A stretch of DNA of 64,000 bases from Ixodes scapularis (GCF_016920785.2 NW_024609857.1:10311618-10375617), one strand, 5' to 3'. Positions 1-10,743 are shown, counted from the first letter of the stretch. The notes: generated by a model not told the origin, from the letters alone. Numbers and translations: made by a program.

Positions 1-35
1 GGGCTCGTAGTGTGCAAGTGCATTCAGTGACGTCA

Positions 36-97
36 TTTTATGGTTCATACCTTTGACCCTTGTGCCTTTTATGGTTCATACCTTTGACGTCAGGATC
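36..97. repeat. Two tandem copies of a 31-bp unit
   Basis: The motif TTTTATGGTTCATACCTTTG starts at 36 and again at 67, giving two adjacent 31-bp units. A TGACGTCA palindrome lies just before the first copy and at the end of the second. This is a small tandem duplication with no sign of coding. Confidence 0.8.
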
Positions 98-328
98 AGG
101 ATTATCAGTTCTGAACTAAAGTTCTGAACGACAAATTTTATAGTGCGTGTTCGAATCGACGGTGACGAGTTTTGTTCTGTACGATGAAAGCTTGATGTCC
201 TCGCGTTCTCAAAACATCACCATAAATATTGACAACCTGACATTCAATTCCGTTGATGAACGCAGAATTAATCCCAGTTGGGCTAATCATTGAAAGTCTA
301 CCATAAATTGATTTTAACCCGCCAATTT

Positions 329-356
329 GGGGGGGGGGGGGGGGGGGGGGGGGGGG
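329..356. repeat. Poly-G tract (28 G)
   Basis: An uninterrupted G run. Homopolymers of this kind recur in the window (17433, 19052, 28871, 34355, 58684 and 58804) and seem typical of this genome. They can form G-quadruplexes and are prone to length errors in sequencing. Confidence 0.95.
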
Positions 357-430
357 AACAGTGCCCGGAAGCGAAATCCGTCCGAAAGTGGACAATGCTA
401 CTCGGCCGGTCGTGACCTAGCCCTTTCGGG

Positions 431-490
431 CTATTAGCGGCGAGATGTTTCGGTGGCACCCTCGTTTGGTTACCTTTAGTGACGTCATTA
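431..490 (+). repeat. Dispersed repeat A, copy 1
   Basis: This segment matches 985-1038 with substitutions. Both contain AGCGSCGAGATRTTTCGGTGG, followed by a CCCTC block, a GGTT(A/T) block and a (G)TGACGTCA CRE-like palindrome. The two copies lie in the same orientation about 550 bp apart. No coding potential was recognised, and the full extent of the repeat is unknown. Confidence 0.6.
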
Positions 491-565
491 CCTTGTGAAC
501 AACAAGTTCGACGGTGGTTGTCATGGGCATGGTGGAAGCCTGAAATCATAGCGCTCTCAAAGCAA

Positions 566-722
566 CACTGCCAACACCGTCAAAATTGAAGGTTTTACTA
601 GGTTTTACATTCCTCCTATTTCCGTTGATGAGACATCCTTCGCTGGTGCCGTAATCAGCATTCGGCCAATTATGGTAGACCGACGACAGCGACGCTTTCG
701 ATCGCTGACGTCGTCAATAGGC
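566..722 (+). repeat. Dispersed repeat B, copy 1
   Basis: It shares two blocks with 7705-7820 in the same order and orientation. The first is CCAACACCGTCAAA. The second reads CAGCGACGCTTT and runs on to a CTAATAGG or CAATAGG end. The spacing differs between copies, so this is an old, diverged interspersed repeat. A reverse-oriented fragment of the first block is also visible near 797-815. Confidence 0.55.
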
Positions 723-894
723 CGAGATAAATAAAAAGAACGACAGGGACGCTTTTTAGTAAATTCTGCTTTATCGGCGGAAATAAGAACGATATCAGAC
801 TATCAACTTCGACGGTGTTGATTTTTGAATGCAATTACCCAAGCCCCTTCAATGAAAAGCGCCACGAAGATGCACGGATCTGCGAGTTTGTCAG

Positions 895-1040
895 AAAAGA
901 AAACTTCGCGGCAATCTTTCGGCTCCTCCCCCACTATGTCATAACGAAAAGAATATTTGTGTTTGATGAGTTTAGCGACCCTGGTATTAGCGCCGAGATA
1001 TTTCGGTGGCGCCCTCTAATGGTTTCATTCGTGACGTCAC
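895..1040 (+). repeat. Dispersed repeat with a distant copy at 61235-61320
   Basis: The segment from AAAACTTCGCGGC through GAGTTTAGCGACCC is clearly related to AAACTTTGCGGCG...GAGTTTAGCTACCC at 61238-61318. The shared core includes a GAAGAATRTTTTG-like block. The downstream part (985-1040) is copy 2 of repeat A. Two such copies 60 kb apart imply an abundant family. Confidence 0.6.
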
Positions 1041-1132
1041 GACTGGGATTTGCCTCGCCGCGACGTCACCAGTTGTAACCCTGGCTACTTACGACCAGGG
1101 CCGGTTTTCTCGAAGCGATGGTAAACCCATTT

Positions 1133-2080
1133 TGGTAAACCACGGTGCCTAGGAAGGAAAATAAACGGCTGGATATAGAACAACAATAGGGTGATTTCAG
1201 ATAAGATCGACCAAAGGATGGCTAGTCGACATTTTCAAATCAACTGATGTTTTTATATGTTATTGTCTAGTGTCTGGTATGAACGAATCCAAACTTAGTT
1301 TTGACAAGAAAAAATACTTGGGGACAGGAAAAATCGTAAGGCATGAGGTGGTGGACTGTTGCATTAACGCGCACTGATGGAGGGGGCTCGTTTGAGAGTG
1401 AATAACTAAAGCGATAACATTAGGAGAACTCTAATACGTTTTAGGCGCAAACTATGGGTATAGCTTGCTTGTAATATAAAGTAATCATATTTATTTAAAA
1501 TTTATTTATTTTTCTAAAAATTGACAAACATGCCTGCTCGAACGACAAATGGCAAACTTTGGAGGTCTGTATCTCATGAAATAATTTAATCATTATGATA
1601 TAATTTGCAGATATTATTCTACTAATATATAGCTAATATTTAAAAAATAACTAAGGTATCTGTGTGATACAATAGTTAGGATATGTTTAGTCAAACATGG
1701 AAAAAAAATCAAACAAAGAAAAATTCAGATGCGAATAAAAAAATAACACCACCCTCGATTTTTTTTAAATTTAGGTAACCTATTATACTCTATTTCGGCA
1801 TTCATTTCCATTAAAAACATGTTGCATCATTTTATTGAGAAAGAAGATACAACTCCCCAAAGTAGGGTCCTTTTTCAAAGCCTACACTTAGCAGTGTTTT
1901 ATACAAGAACTGACTCTGAGTTCCAGTTTCATGAAACCAACACACATCTTTTCTATATTTTTATTCAGATGAGGCCAATGATAACTAAAGAAATCGTTCA
2001 CACACTTAAATTAAGGAGAAACTACTGTGTACAAAGAGGTATCATATTACGGACTAGTGATCCGAGAAAAGATCATGCAG
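1133..2080 (+). repeat. Left terminal inverted repeat arm of the 5.6-kb element
   Basis: This arm pairs with 5735-6743. The outer part (1133-1190) aligns with a gap of about 30 bp relative to the right arm, which has extra sequence at about 6655-6700. The innermost matching block contains GGTATCATATTA and GAGAAAAGAT, mirrored near 5750-5780. Confidence 0.85.
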
Positions 2081-3339
2081 CCATCGGCCACTAGGAACTT
2101 TGTTTACTTTATTCTCCTGCGACACTATATGCTATTCCCTCTTCCGCTCTACCTTCATCTCTCTCTCTCTCTCATATATATCCCTGATATATATCCAGAA
2201 CAAAAACATGTTCAAGCATTCCCTTTCTGCGTGGTAGTGTTCTGTGGCTAGCAAAAATCATTTCCTCGCTAAGCTCACGATTATGGCAAAATAGTTGCCG
2301 GAAACCGCAGACGACACTCGTCGCTAGTTCTGGCAAAACGGCCGATACAATCTTTTTTTCGCATTTCCCCGCTCGCTGTCAAGGACAAGGGGGTTCGCTT
2401 CAACCAGCAAAACTTGGCCGCCGACGCCTGTTTACTGAGCAGTCATGCCTGTCGCCATCTCACTCGCTGGCGTCACGGGCGATAATATCAGGCACAAAGG
2501 GGCACACCAACCGGCAGCATTATCCCCAAATACTGGAGTAAATACATAGAGTGTAAACGCTGGCGCCATGTTATCGTAGTAAGACCGCCCCCCCCTTTCC
2601 CCCAACGGGGGACTGCAGTACGCGACGGCGTACTAACACAACGGCGACGATATCGACATCGCGGGCTCCGAATTTTCCCATAGTTCTACTCCACAAGCAT
2701 TTCTCGAAACGCTTGATATTGTGTACGCCCGCCTGGAAGGATTTCAGGCGCGTAGTTAAGATAAGGCGGTTCTCCGCGGCAAAAGAAAGCAATTTCACAA
2801 AAGCTTAAAAGCGGCGGCGACGCGTGTGCGGTGAACGCTTGTAGTTTTGGTGTAGACAGGGTGTTTGTGTTCTCGTTGTTGACACCAGCCGGCGATAAGG
2901 CACTGCAGGCGGTAGCTCAGTACAGCAAGGGCTAATCCGAGTGACCATCAACGTAACCCCACCGCCAACCCCTCGCGAACCGGTCGCCGACATGGCTCAG
3001 GCTGTGTCATGAACCACGTGGTAGAAGCTCGGGTGCTTTCATATCAGCGCGTGGAGGGACGACAGTGCGATTCCGGGAAGTCTTTTTCGAAGGCCGCTGA
3101 CCACAATTTTTTGTTTGGAGACTTTCCCTCTTTCTTCCTTTGACGTGGATCAAGCTTTGCCGACAGCCTCAGTTGTGACCTCTCTTTTCAAATGTACGTT
3201 TGCAGTGAGTGAGCTCCTCAGCCTCGGACTTGTCACTTGTGCACCCAGTAGTTCTTTCACTTGGCAATTATATGCCATCAGTTGGGGTTTAATTTCTATT
3301 ATTTATGTATACATTATGAAGACGCCCTGGAGCTCCGAA

Positions 3340-5325
3340 CGAGTGTTTTGTGCAGATTACTTTTGCAAACACAAAAAGACTATACCAAAGCAGCGGAATT
3401 TTCGAAGTGTTGGCGAGTTGGACCTAAACTCGTTGAAGCAAATTCTTCCGCCTGACTGTTCCACCAAAGTGAGTGCGACGGACTACCTGTGCTACCATTG
3501 CTTCATGCACATCACTAAGGAGATCTCGATGCGAAGCTCAGAGCAGTGCCCTGAGATATTTGTGCCAGCTGAAGAGCAATTGAAGATCTAAATCGCAGCA
3601 TACTACCTACAGATGTGTCGCCGCTGAGACAACCAAGCGTCGTAAGAAGTCGGGACAGGCCTGCCTATGTCAAGAGAAAGCAGACAGAACTGGAGCAGGT
3701 TGCTGTCAAGAATATACGCTCAAGGCTACGTATTGCGTACGACAGGGACGCACCATCGGGGTCGTCCGAACCAACATGCTCCCTCCAGATGCACTGAGTG
3801 GGTGGACAACTTTCGGCAGGCCTTTGAAACCGCCACCTCTCTCCGGGAACGTTGTCAACTGCTTACACTCCTGCCGTCAACACTGACGAAGAATGAGGTT
3901 CAAAAGATGATTCCACAGGCCTCAATGTACCTCATCAGTAAATCCCGAAAACTCAAGGAAAAGCATGGCGTGTGGTATGAGCCGGATCCTTACACGAGGT
4001 GCAAGGTGAGCCCTGAGAACCTGTCTGCTGCCCTAGAGTACTTCACGAAAGACGAGCTACAATGTTCGCGCCAAAGTCCCAACCAGAAGGACGTCATCTC
4101 TGTCATGCTCAACGGAGAGAAAACGTTCGTGCCAAAGCGCTTCATGACACGCTCAATACGAGAGGCCTTCCGTATATACAAAGACAAGCATCCCAATTCC
4201 GGCGTTGGGCTAACGAAATTTTATTCGTTGCGCCCTAGATGGGTCCAGTGTATTCCACACCAGGAAGTGTGCGTTTGTGTGCGCTGCGCCAATTATTATC
4301 TTTGTATTGCCGCTCTAGAGAACGTTACAGGCTCAACATTCAACACTGGTGAAATGAACTCGGCATTTCTGTGCGACCCAGCAACAGAACTGTGCCTTCA
4401 AGGAGACTGTGATCACTGCCCAAAAGGCCAGTTTCTTACACTCCAGGAACTTGATATCCCGGAGGATGAAGAGATTGTGCTTGCAACATGGGAGTCCGGC
4501 GACCTTGTGAAAAAAACTTTGGAACCTGAGACTTTCCTAAAAGTCATCCAAGTGACGGTTGGAAGTTGGGTACTTCACAACCATATCCGGCAAACGCAAG
4601 GTAAAGCGGTCTACGATGAAAAACAGTGCATGCAACGCGGGAGCATTGTCTTTCATTTTGACTTTGCTGAAAACTGGACCATCGTGCTTCCTGAGGAAAT
4701 GCAAGCATATCACTGGAAAAAAAAAACAAGTTTCGATATTTACATGTGTAGTGACGACAAGAAAATCTACAAACAGCTTTGCCATCATCAGTGAGGACCT
4801 GTGTCACGACGCCGCTCACGCTTGCTTGGCTCTAGAAAAAGTGAAGGAGTGGGTTGAAGACAACGTTGCGGTATACTCGTACGTGACGTACGTAAGTGAC
4901 GGCGCGCCAGTCATTTCAAGAATCGCTACCAGCTTCACCAATTTGCAAAGGCCGATTGCCCACAAGCCCAGTGGTTATTTTCTGCATCTGGACATGGGAA
5001 AAATGCATGTGACGGAGTTGGCGGACTCGTGAAGCACCAGGCCACGCTGAACAACCTGAGAGAACGTTCAGTAAGCGCAATTCAGACGGCCAGGACAATG
5101 GTGAGCGTTCTATCAAAGAAACTGAAAGGCGTGCATCTTGTATATCTGGACGAAAATGAGGTTGTTCGGTATCGTGAACAAAAAAAAGAAGAGTGGCTGA
5201 CGGTGCGCGCCTTCCCTGGCATTCAGTCTTGGCACGCGTGGCGGCTAAGCAAGTCATCAACAGAAGGGACCCGTGACGTATATGTAGCACGGACAGTCGG
5301 ATCTGCTTGGAAGCAACTTTATTAA
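3340..5325 (+). pseudogene. DDE-like transposase gene, broken by several frameshifts
   Basis: The coding signal changes frame at about 3582, 3720-3795, 4717-4726 and 4910, so no full protein can be made. In order it shows a Cys-rich N-terminal part (CADYFC at 3349, YLCYHC at 3484), a basic linker, and a long middle region (EWVDNFRQAF to about 4560). Three acidic blocks follow that look like a nuclease core: HFDFAENW (Asp at 4660), VSDGAP (Asp at 4898) and GKNACDGVGGLVKH (Asp at 5011). The last block is continuous with 5029-5325, ending in VGSAWKQLY. Proteins with these blocks are common as unnamed transposon proteins in cnidarians and chelicerates, and I do not know an accepted superfamily name. 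No convincing start codon is visible; the 5' end may be spliced. The catalytic assignment is inferred from conserved acidic motifs. Confidence 0.75.
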
Positions 5326-5734
5326 ATGGGTACAGCGAGGAAAACCTTAGCGTAAAGTGCCGAATTTGATTTCCCAAGGACTGCTCATTTTGAATGCAAG
5401 GACATCTTATTTATCACATTTTTCTTCACGGGGTGTTTAACCTACTGTTTTTTTTGGTGGTTACTAATAATTTTAATCTGATGACTATAAAAAAAATCCC
5501 AAAATGTTATCCTCGAGCAGGATAAAATATATCGGCTTGCCACGATTCATTCATACACCGAGAGCATCGAAGCTGCTCCAGTTAGGCACTATGGCATCCG
5601 TCACCTGAAATTGTTTGTAATCGTAAATACACAGCCAACCGAAATATCTTACTATTATATCTTTGTTTTTGTGTGTGGAAGTAAAGTTATTTATTTTACT
5701 CTAGATGTAAAATATACCGGAAGGTACAACTTCA

Positions 5735-6743
5735 CACTGCATCATCTTTTCTCAAATCATTAGTCTCTAATATGATACCACTTTGTACGCTTATGTAAAA
5801 TGCTGTATATAGTTTCTCCTCCCTTTTACTGTGTGACCGATCGCTCTTTTTATCAATGACCTCATCTGAATAAATGTATATAAAAGATTTGTGCAAGTTT
5901 CATGAAACTGGAACTCAGAGTCACTTCTTGTATGGGACACTGCTAAGTGTAGGCTTTGAAAAAGGACCCTACTTTGGGGAGTTGTTTCTTCTTTCACAGT
6001 GCAATGATGCAACATGTTTTTAATAGAAATGAAAGCCGAAATAGAGTATAACAGGGTACCCAAATTTAAAAAAAAATCGAAGGTGGTGTTTTTTTTTTTT
6101 TATTCGCATTGGAATTTTTCTTTGTTTGATTTTTTTCCCATGTTTGCCTAAATATATTGTAACTATTGTATCACTCAGATACCTTATTTATTTTTTGAAT
6201 AATAGCCATATATTAGTAAAATAATGTCTGCAAGTTCTGTAATAATGATTAAATTATTTCATGAGATACAGATTTCCAAAGTTTGCCATTTGTCGTTCGA
6301 GCAGGCATGTTTGGCAATTTTTATAAAACTAAATAAATTTTTAATAAAAATTATTACTTTATATTACAAGCAAGTTGTACCCATAGTTTGTTTGTGAAAC
6401 GTTTTAAAATTCTCCTAATTTTATTGTTTTAATTATTCACTTTCAAACTTGCCCCCTCCATCAGTGCGCGTTATTGCAACTGTCCACCTCTCCCTGCCTT
6501 ACGATTTTTCTTGTCTCCAAATTTTTTTTCTGGTCAAAACTAAGTGTGGATTCGTTTATACCAGACACTAGACAATGTCATATAAAAACATCAGTTGATT
6601 TAAAAATGTCGACCAGCCACCCTTTGGTCGATCTTATCTGAAATCACCCAATAATTATTTTTGATTGGGCAATAAGATGCGCCATCTATCGGTGAAACAA
6701 GCCAGTCATTTTGTTTATCCTCTTTTTCCGCTGGTTGTTACCG
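5735..6743 (-). repeat. Right terminal inverted repeat arm of the 5.6-kb element
   Basis: Reverse complement of 1133-2080 with scattered differences. It carries an extra block of about 30 bp near the outer end, including GCGCCATCTATCGGTG at 6680-6695, that the left arm lacks. Confidence 0.85.
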
Positions 6744-7704
6744 ATCTAGTATGGTATTTTAAGTCAAAATATAGTAACGTTGTACTTGAAGACCAATTTA
6801 TTTGCTTCTAATGGTACGAAGAAATTTTAGCTACTATGCCATAGTTTGTCGACGAATATTAGAAAATTCAAAAAACATTTCCTTCAATATGTTTCGCCAT
6901 AAACAACGCATAACTTTTCCCTTGTTCCTTCCAGTCTGGCAACGCACGTTTCTGCGATTCCTGCTGATCTCAACTGTTTGCCCTCTCTTCCGTTTGCCCA
7001 ACCGATCCACCGGTGACGAGAAGCTAAGCTTCTCGTCCCCGTTGAATCGCTGGCCACCGGCGATACGTAGAAACCTCGATGCTGTCGGCATACTGTCGGC
7101 GCACTGCGAACAAGAAACAGTACAATGTCCCAGCTGTTCACCAGGAACGAAGACTTTATTGTGGATAACCCCCTTTCTCCGCAAAGTAATCGCTGCTCAC
7201 GAGTTGGCATGCATAGTGTAACAAATTAAACGTGTTAGAATAAATATATACCAACACTCGTTCGCAAAACATTTTTTTATTCACCTTAAAAACACTTGCA
7301 AGGCTTATGTACCGTCATATGTCTTGGATCCCGGACTGCTGAAGAGTGTTGCGTTCGCGGAATCCTGCCGTCGGTTAGTTTAGTAGTCCCTCTGAACTAC
7401 CGCTTTGCTTGGCGTGCTAATAGGTTGATGGTGCGTCATTAATATAATAGCCGGATCGAAATTAATGTTCAGCAGAACCAAGCAGACTTATCAGCCCTCG
7501 TTGAGCGACGCCACGGCCATTTTGCTTCTAGGTACTTCTCCTCCCTCGGCGCCCCTGCTCTCCAAGTCACGTGACCCAGAATTCCCCCTTCTAGGGACAA
7601 TAGTTAACTTTAAACCACGGTTCGTGTTCTAGAAAACGGGCCCAGGTGCGACGACGAGTTCGGTGGTGTGTTTAAAAAGCACAGTGGAAGCTAGGACCCA
7701 TCGC
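6744..7704. other. No gene seen; one perfect palindrome
   Basis: Overlapping short ORFs on both strands (6802-7221) show no recognisable motif. GACGAGAAGCT at 7015 pairs with AGCTTCTCGTC ending at 7037 around a single A, a perfect 11-bp-arm palindrome. A TTAGAATAAATATATA stretch near 7236 resembles a polyadenylation region but has no gene attached. Confidence 0.6.
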
Positions 7705-7816
7705 AACCGGAACCAACACCGTCAAAGCTGACAATCTGACAATGCTCATATGCCCATGGTCTGGCCAATCGTGGAAAGCTGACCGCAGCGACGCTTTTGG
7801 TCGCGCACTTCGCTAA
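7705..7816 (+). repeat. Dispersed repeat B, copy 2
   Basis: Second copy of the repeat at 566-722, sharing CCAACACCGTCAAA and CAGCGACGCTTTTGGTCG. A TA-flanked MITE is inserted exactly at its CTAATAGG end (7817). Confidence 0.5.
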
Positions 7817-7818
7817 TA

Positions 7819-8011
7819 GGGAGTATTCACTGGCGGCCATAGCTGTGTGCGCGAATGCTGAGAGCGTGCTGATGGCGAGGTTCCACAGTTCTTTTGCACC
7901 GAGCATTCAGCACCATCAAGATTGCCGCTCTTAGCAACCTATTGATGTGAGCTCGTTCTGAGCATGCGCTCTAAACAGCACCCACAAATATGGCGTCTAG
8001 TGAATACTCCC
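7819..8011. mobile_element. 193-bp TA-flanked MITE
   Basis: The left end GGGAGTATTCACTGGCGGCC and the right end (reverse complement GGGAGTATTCACTAGACGCC) form terminal inverted repeats of about 20-24 bp. TA flanks both ends at 7817-7818 and 8012-8013, as expected for Tc1/mariner-type insertion. There is no coding sequence. A related end, GGGAATTTTCGTAG, occurs in the element at 59001. Confidence 0.85.
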
Positions 8012-8113
8012 TATACAGAATAGCATCAAATTAGTTTTTAAAAAAATATCGTAGAGAACTTTATCTGTCACGTGCCAGCCGCGCGACACCACCAGGGAAC
8101 GAAAAAGTGATAC

Positions 8114-8121
8114 GTGGAACC
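8114..8121. repeat. Target-site duplication GTGGAACC (left)
   Basis: GTGGAACC occurs immediately before CAGTGTGTCG and again at 10736-10743 immediately after CGACACCCTG. An 8-bp duplication is the hallmark of hAT insertion. Confidence 0.95.
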
Positions 8122-8136
8122 CAGTGTGTCGAACCG

Positions 8137-8275
8137 AAAAAAATACGGGTTCGGTTACGGTTCAGGTAAATTTATTTTGTTCCGGTTCAGTTCCAGTTCG
8201 CTTAATTCGATCCGCGAACCGGTTCGCGAACCGGTTCGGGTCGCTGAACCGGTTCGCGAACCGGTTCGGAAATTA
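8137..8275. repeat. Subterminal CGAACCGGTT repeats, left
   Basis: Repeated GAACCGGTTCGCGAACCGGT blocks, themselves palindromic, follow the hAT-type left end. A matching degenerate array of GGTTCGGTTCCGG units (10590-10730) precedes the right end. Subterminal repeats often bind transposase; that role here is inferred. Confidence 0.85.
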
Positions 8276-8395
8276 TAAATGACAAATTGCAACATCAAAA
8301 TAAATTACAAATAAAACATCTGAAATCAGCACATACGAAACGGGATACATCGTAGTGTAAGGCTCAGAGATTTCTACCAGGAATGGTTTCCTTAA

Positions 8396-9083
8396 AGGTG
8401 TATCCACACGACGGACCAAATTGCTGGTTTGGTCCGCGGGCCGGGTATCACGTGATCTTACGTCACCGGTTTTCGAGGTCCGCCGGCGGTCCGCGGCCCG
8501 CGCTTGTGAGAAATGCCAAGCGACTTTTCTCGCCCGGACCTTGGCGGCGGACCGCGGCGTTTTTAGTATAATTGAAGTGCTAAGTCTGGCAACAAGCTGA
8601 CTTTTGTTGTTTAGACTGGAATCCAAATCAAAAGTCGTTTTCTTTTGGCGCCAACTGTTGAAGACGAAGAAGACGAACCTTTTGTTGTGCGACGATGCAA
8701 CTTTTTCCTTCATCACGCTCGTGGAGCAATTCCCCGCTCTGCGGAACAATAGTCGCGACGAGTACTCGAATAATCATCTAAAGATGTCCTCATGCCTTTT
8801 TCGCTTCACTTAAGTCCTCCTCGTCCTCAATAGTCAACGCCAGGGCCACCGCGGCCAAACGTCCCTTTCGTTCAACCTCCATCTTGGCTCCTTACAAATA
8901 GCCTCAAAGCAGCTCGCTGCATGCGTTTGGCGGAGCTGTGAGGTCGAGGGTTAGACCGGCCCGTTCGCTCTGTCGTCTGCTCTTTTGGTCCGCCGTGTGG
9001 ATGCTCATTGCAGCCGGGCGGCCCGCGGGCCGCGCATCACGTGATCAATCGGTCCGCGGCCCGGTCCGTCGTGTGGATACACC
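8396..9083 (+). mobile_element. TTAA-type non-autonomous element, copy A
   Basis: Starts AGGTGTATCCACACGACGG after TTAA (8392-8395) and ends with the inverted copy CCGTCGTGTGGATACACC before TTAA (9084-9087). Contents match copy B (9145-9823) block for block in the same orientation. An extra 9 bp in copy A near 8662 (duplicated GAAGAC) is the most visible indel. Both copies contain CACGTGATC near each end. The TTAA flanks and AG-starting ends fit Kolobok-like elements; piggyBac ends normally start CCC. No coding sequence is recognised. Confidence 0.8.
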
Positions 9084-9144
9084 TTAAGGTGTATCCACAC
9101 GACGGCACAACAGCAATTTGGTCCGTCGTGTGGATACACCTTAA
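9084..9144. mobile_element. 57-bp palindromic mini-element between the two copies
   Basis: Between shared TTAA motifs lies a segment that is almost only the two terminal inverted repeats of the flanking elements, back to back, around a short centre (CACAACAGCAATTT). It may be an extreme internal deletion of the same element. Confidence 0.75.
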
Positions 9145-9823
9145 AGGTGTATCCACACGACGGACCAAATTGCCGTTTTGGTCCGCGGGCCGCGCATCAT
9201 GTGATCTTACGTCACCGGTTTTTGAGTTCCGCCGGCGGTCCGCGGCCCGCGCTTGTGAGAAGTGCCAAGCGACTTTTCTCGCCCGGACCTTGGCGGCGGA
9301 CCGCGGCGTTTTTAGTATGATTGAAGCGCTAAGTCTGGCAACAAGCTGACTTTTGGTGTTTGGATTGAAATCCAAATCCAAAGTCGTTTTCTTTTGGCGC
9401 CAACTGTGGAAGACGAACCTTTTGTTGTGCGACGATGCAACTTTTTACTTCATCGCGCTGATTGAGCAATTCCCCGCTCCGTGGAACAATAGTCGCGACG
9501 ACTACCCAAATAATTATCTAAAGATGTCCCCATGCCTTTTTCGGTTCACTTAAGTCGTCCTCGTCCTCAATATTCGACGCCAGGGCCACCGCGGCCAAAC
9601 GTCTCTTCCGTTCAACCTCCATCTTGGCTCCTTACAAATAGCCTCAAAGCAGCTCGCTGCATGCGTTTGGCGGAACTGTGAGGTCGAGGGTTAGACGGGC
9701 CCGTTCGCTCTGTCGTCTGCTCTTTTGGCCCGCCGTGTGGATGCTCATTGCAGCCGGGCGGCCCGCGGGCCGCGCATCACGTGATCAATCGGTCCGCGGG
9801 CCGGTCCGTCGTGTGGATACACC
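9145..9823 (+). mobile_element. TTAA-type non-autonomous element, copy B
   Basis: Same termini and content as copy A. The left flank is TTAA (9141-9144) and the right flank is TTTAT (9824 on), one base off a perfect TTAA. It lies in direct orientation to copy A. Confidence 0.8.
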
Positions 9824-10735
9824 TTTATGTGCACTCAAAGGTTACCTCACCGACGTTTACGCATTCGGACTTCATCTAATTGGGTCCGACGCAGTAGCTG
9901 TAAAATCCGCGACCTCCTTACAAACCCACTTACAAGTAGAACTCGCTAACTATCCCGCCACCTCGGCGTGTAAGCAATTGAAAGAACAGTGGGGAGAAAA
10001 TACAGCTTTCTTTATTTGAACTAGCCTTCGGTAACCCAAATTAGACCCTTAAAGAAGTTTTCAATAAACAAGATACGGAATATGAAAAACACTTCACCGA
10101 ACGCAACGCCAAAAGGACGTAATAGGATAAATATTAAAGTAGAAGAGTTCGCTGTCTCACAAATATGTTAGCTTCTAAGTACCTATACGAAACCGGATGC
10201 ATTATTATCAAACTCCACAGCCTTTTCTTTTCTCATTCCGATGGAAGCAAGCTTCAAGAACTCGCGCGTCCTAGAAACGTGATATGAAATGAGCACACAG
10301 CAGCATTTAGGATTTACGAGATTGTAGGAAAATGAAATCCCGTGACGCGATATATTTTTTTTTTTTTTTGCACAGTCTTCCAATTCTCTTTCTTCCGTGC
10401 AAGCCGCGACCAGCGCAATACTGGTTCCTATGTCAAGATTCATGGATTCAGCGTTTATATTCCTAAGACTGAGTGGAGAAGAAAAATATGTAAGCGAGGT
10501 GTGTGTCAGTTGACGGCGCTTAAAAAACAAATGGCATTGATAGCACATTCATTGTCAACAGCGCGTGGCCGAACCGTTTTGACATGAGCCGGTAACCGTT
10601 ATTTTTTTTCCGGTTCAGTTCCGGTTCGGGTTCATCGCGATAACAATATAACGGTTCGGGTTCGGGTTCAGTTCCGGAAAAAATACCGGTTCGGTTCCGG
10701 TTTTCGGTTCGGTTCGGTTCCGGTTCGACACCCTG

Positions 10736-10743
10736 GTGGAACC
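10736..10743. repeat. Target-site duplication GTGGAACC (right)
   Basis: Exact match to 8114-8121. It marks the right boundary of the hAT-type element. Confidence 0.95.

Larger units (their letters stand above)
1133..6743 (+). mobile_element. About 5.6-kb DNA transposon with ~1-kb terminal inverted repeats
   Basis: The left arm (about 1133-2080) reads as the reverse complement of the right arm (about 5735-6743) with substitutions and small indels. Landmarks include the block around GGGTGATTTCAGATAAGATC at 1190 against GATCTTATCTGAAATCACCC near 6630. The arms also contain mirrored short ORFs sharing the peptide TTPQSRVLFQSLHLAV. The 3.6-kb interior carries a broken DDE-like gene on the plus strand (3340-5325). 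The stretches 2081-3330 and 5326-5734 show nothing recognisable. Outer ends pair as GGTAAACCAC against GGTTGTTACC; I could not fix a target-site duplication. Such long TIRs are unusual, and the superfamily is not identified. Confidence 0.85.
8122..10735. mobile_element. 2.6-kb non-autonomous hAT-type element
   Basis: The ends CAGTGTGTCGAACC and (reverse complement of the right end) CAGGGTGTCGAACC are inverted repeats beginning CAG, as in hAT elements, and a perfect 8-bp duplication GTGGAACC flanks them. Subterminal regions (8137-8275 and 10590-10730) are built of CGAACCGGTT-like repeats. The interior has no hAT transposase. Instead it holds two tandem copies of a smaller element (8396-9083 and 9145-9823) around a 57-bp palindrome. 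The 9828-10589 segment shows nothing recognisable apart from short ORFs and a poly-T run. Confidence 0.9.

Noticed and set aside
1819..2094. Short ORF repeated at 5791-6063 as a conserved protein
   Set aside because: The two ORFs are mirror images within the inverted repeats, so similarity reflects the repeat and not protein selection.
8273..9381. Paired ORFs with RARKVAWHFSQARAADRRR as a conserved gene
   Set aside because: They occur because copies A and B of a non-coding element are duplicates; each is a shadow frame.
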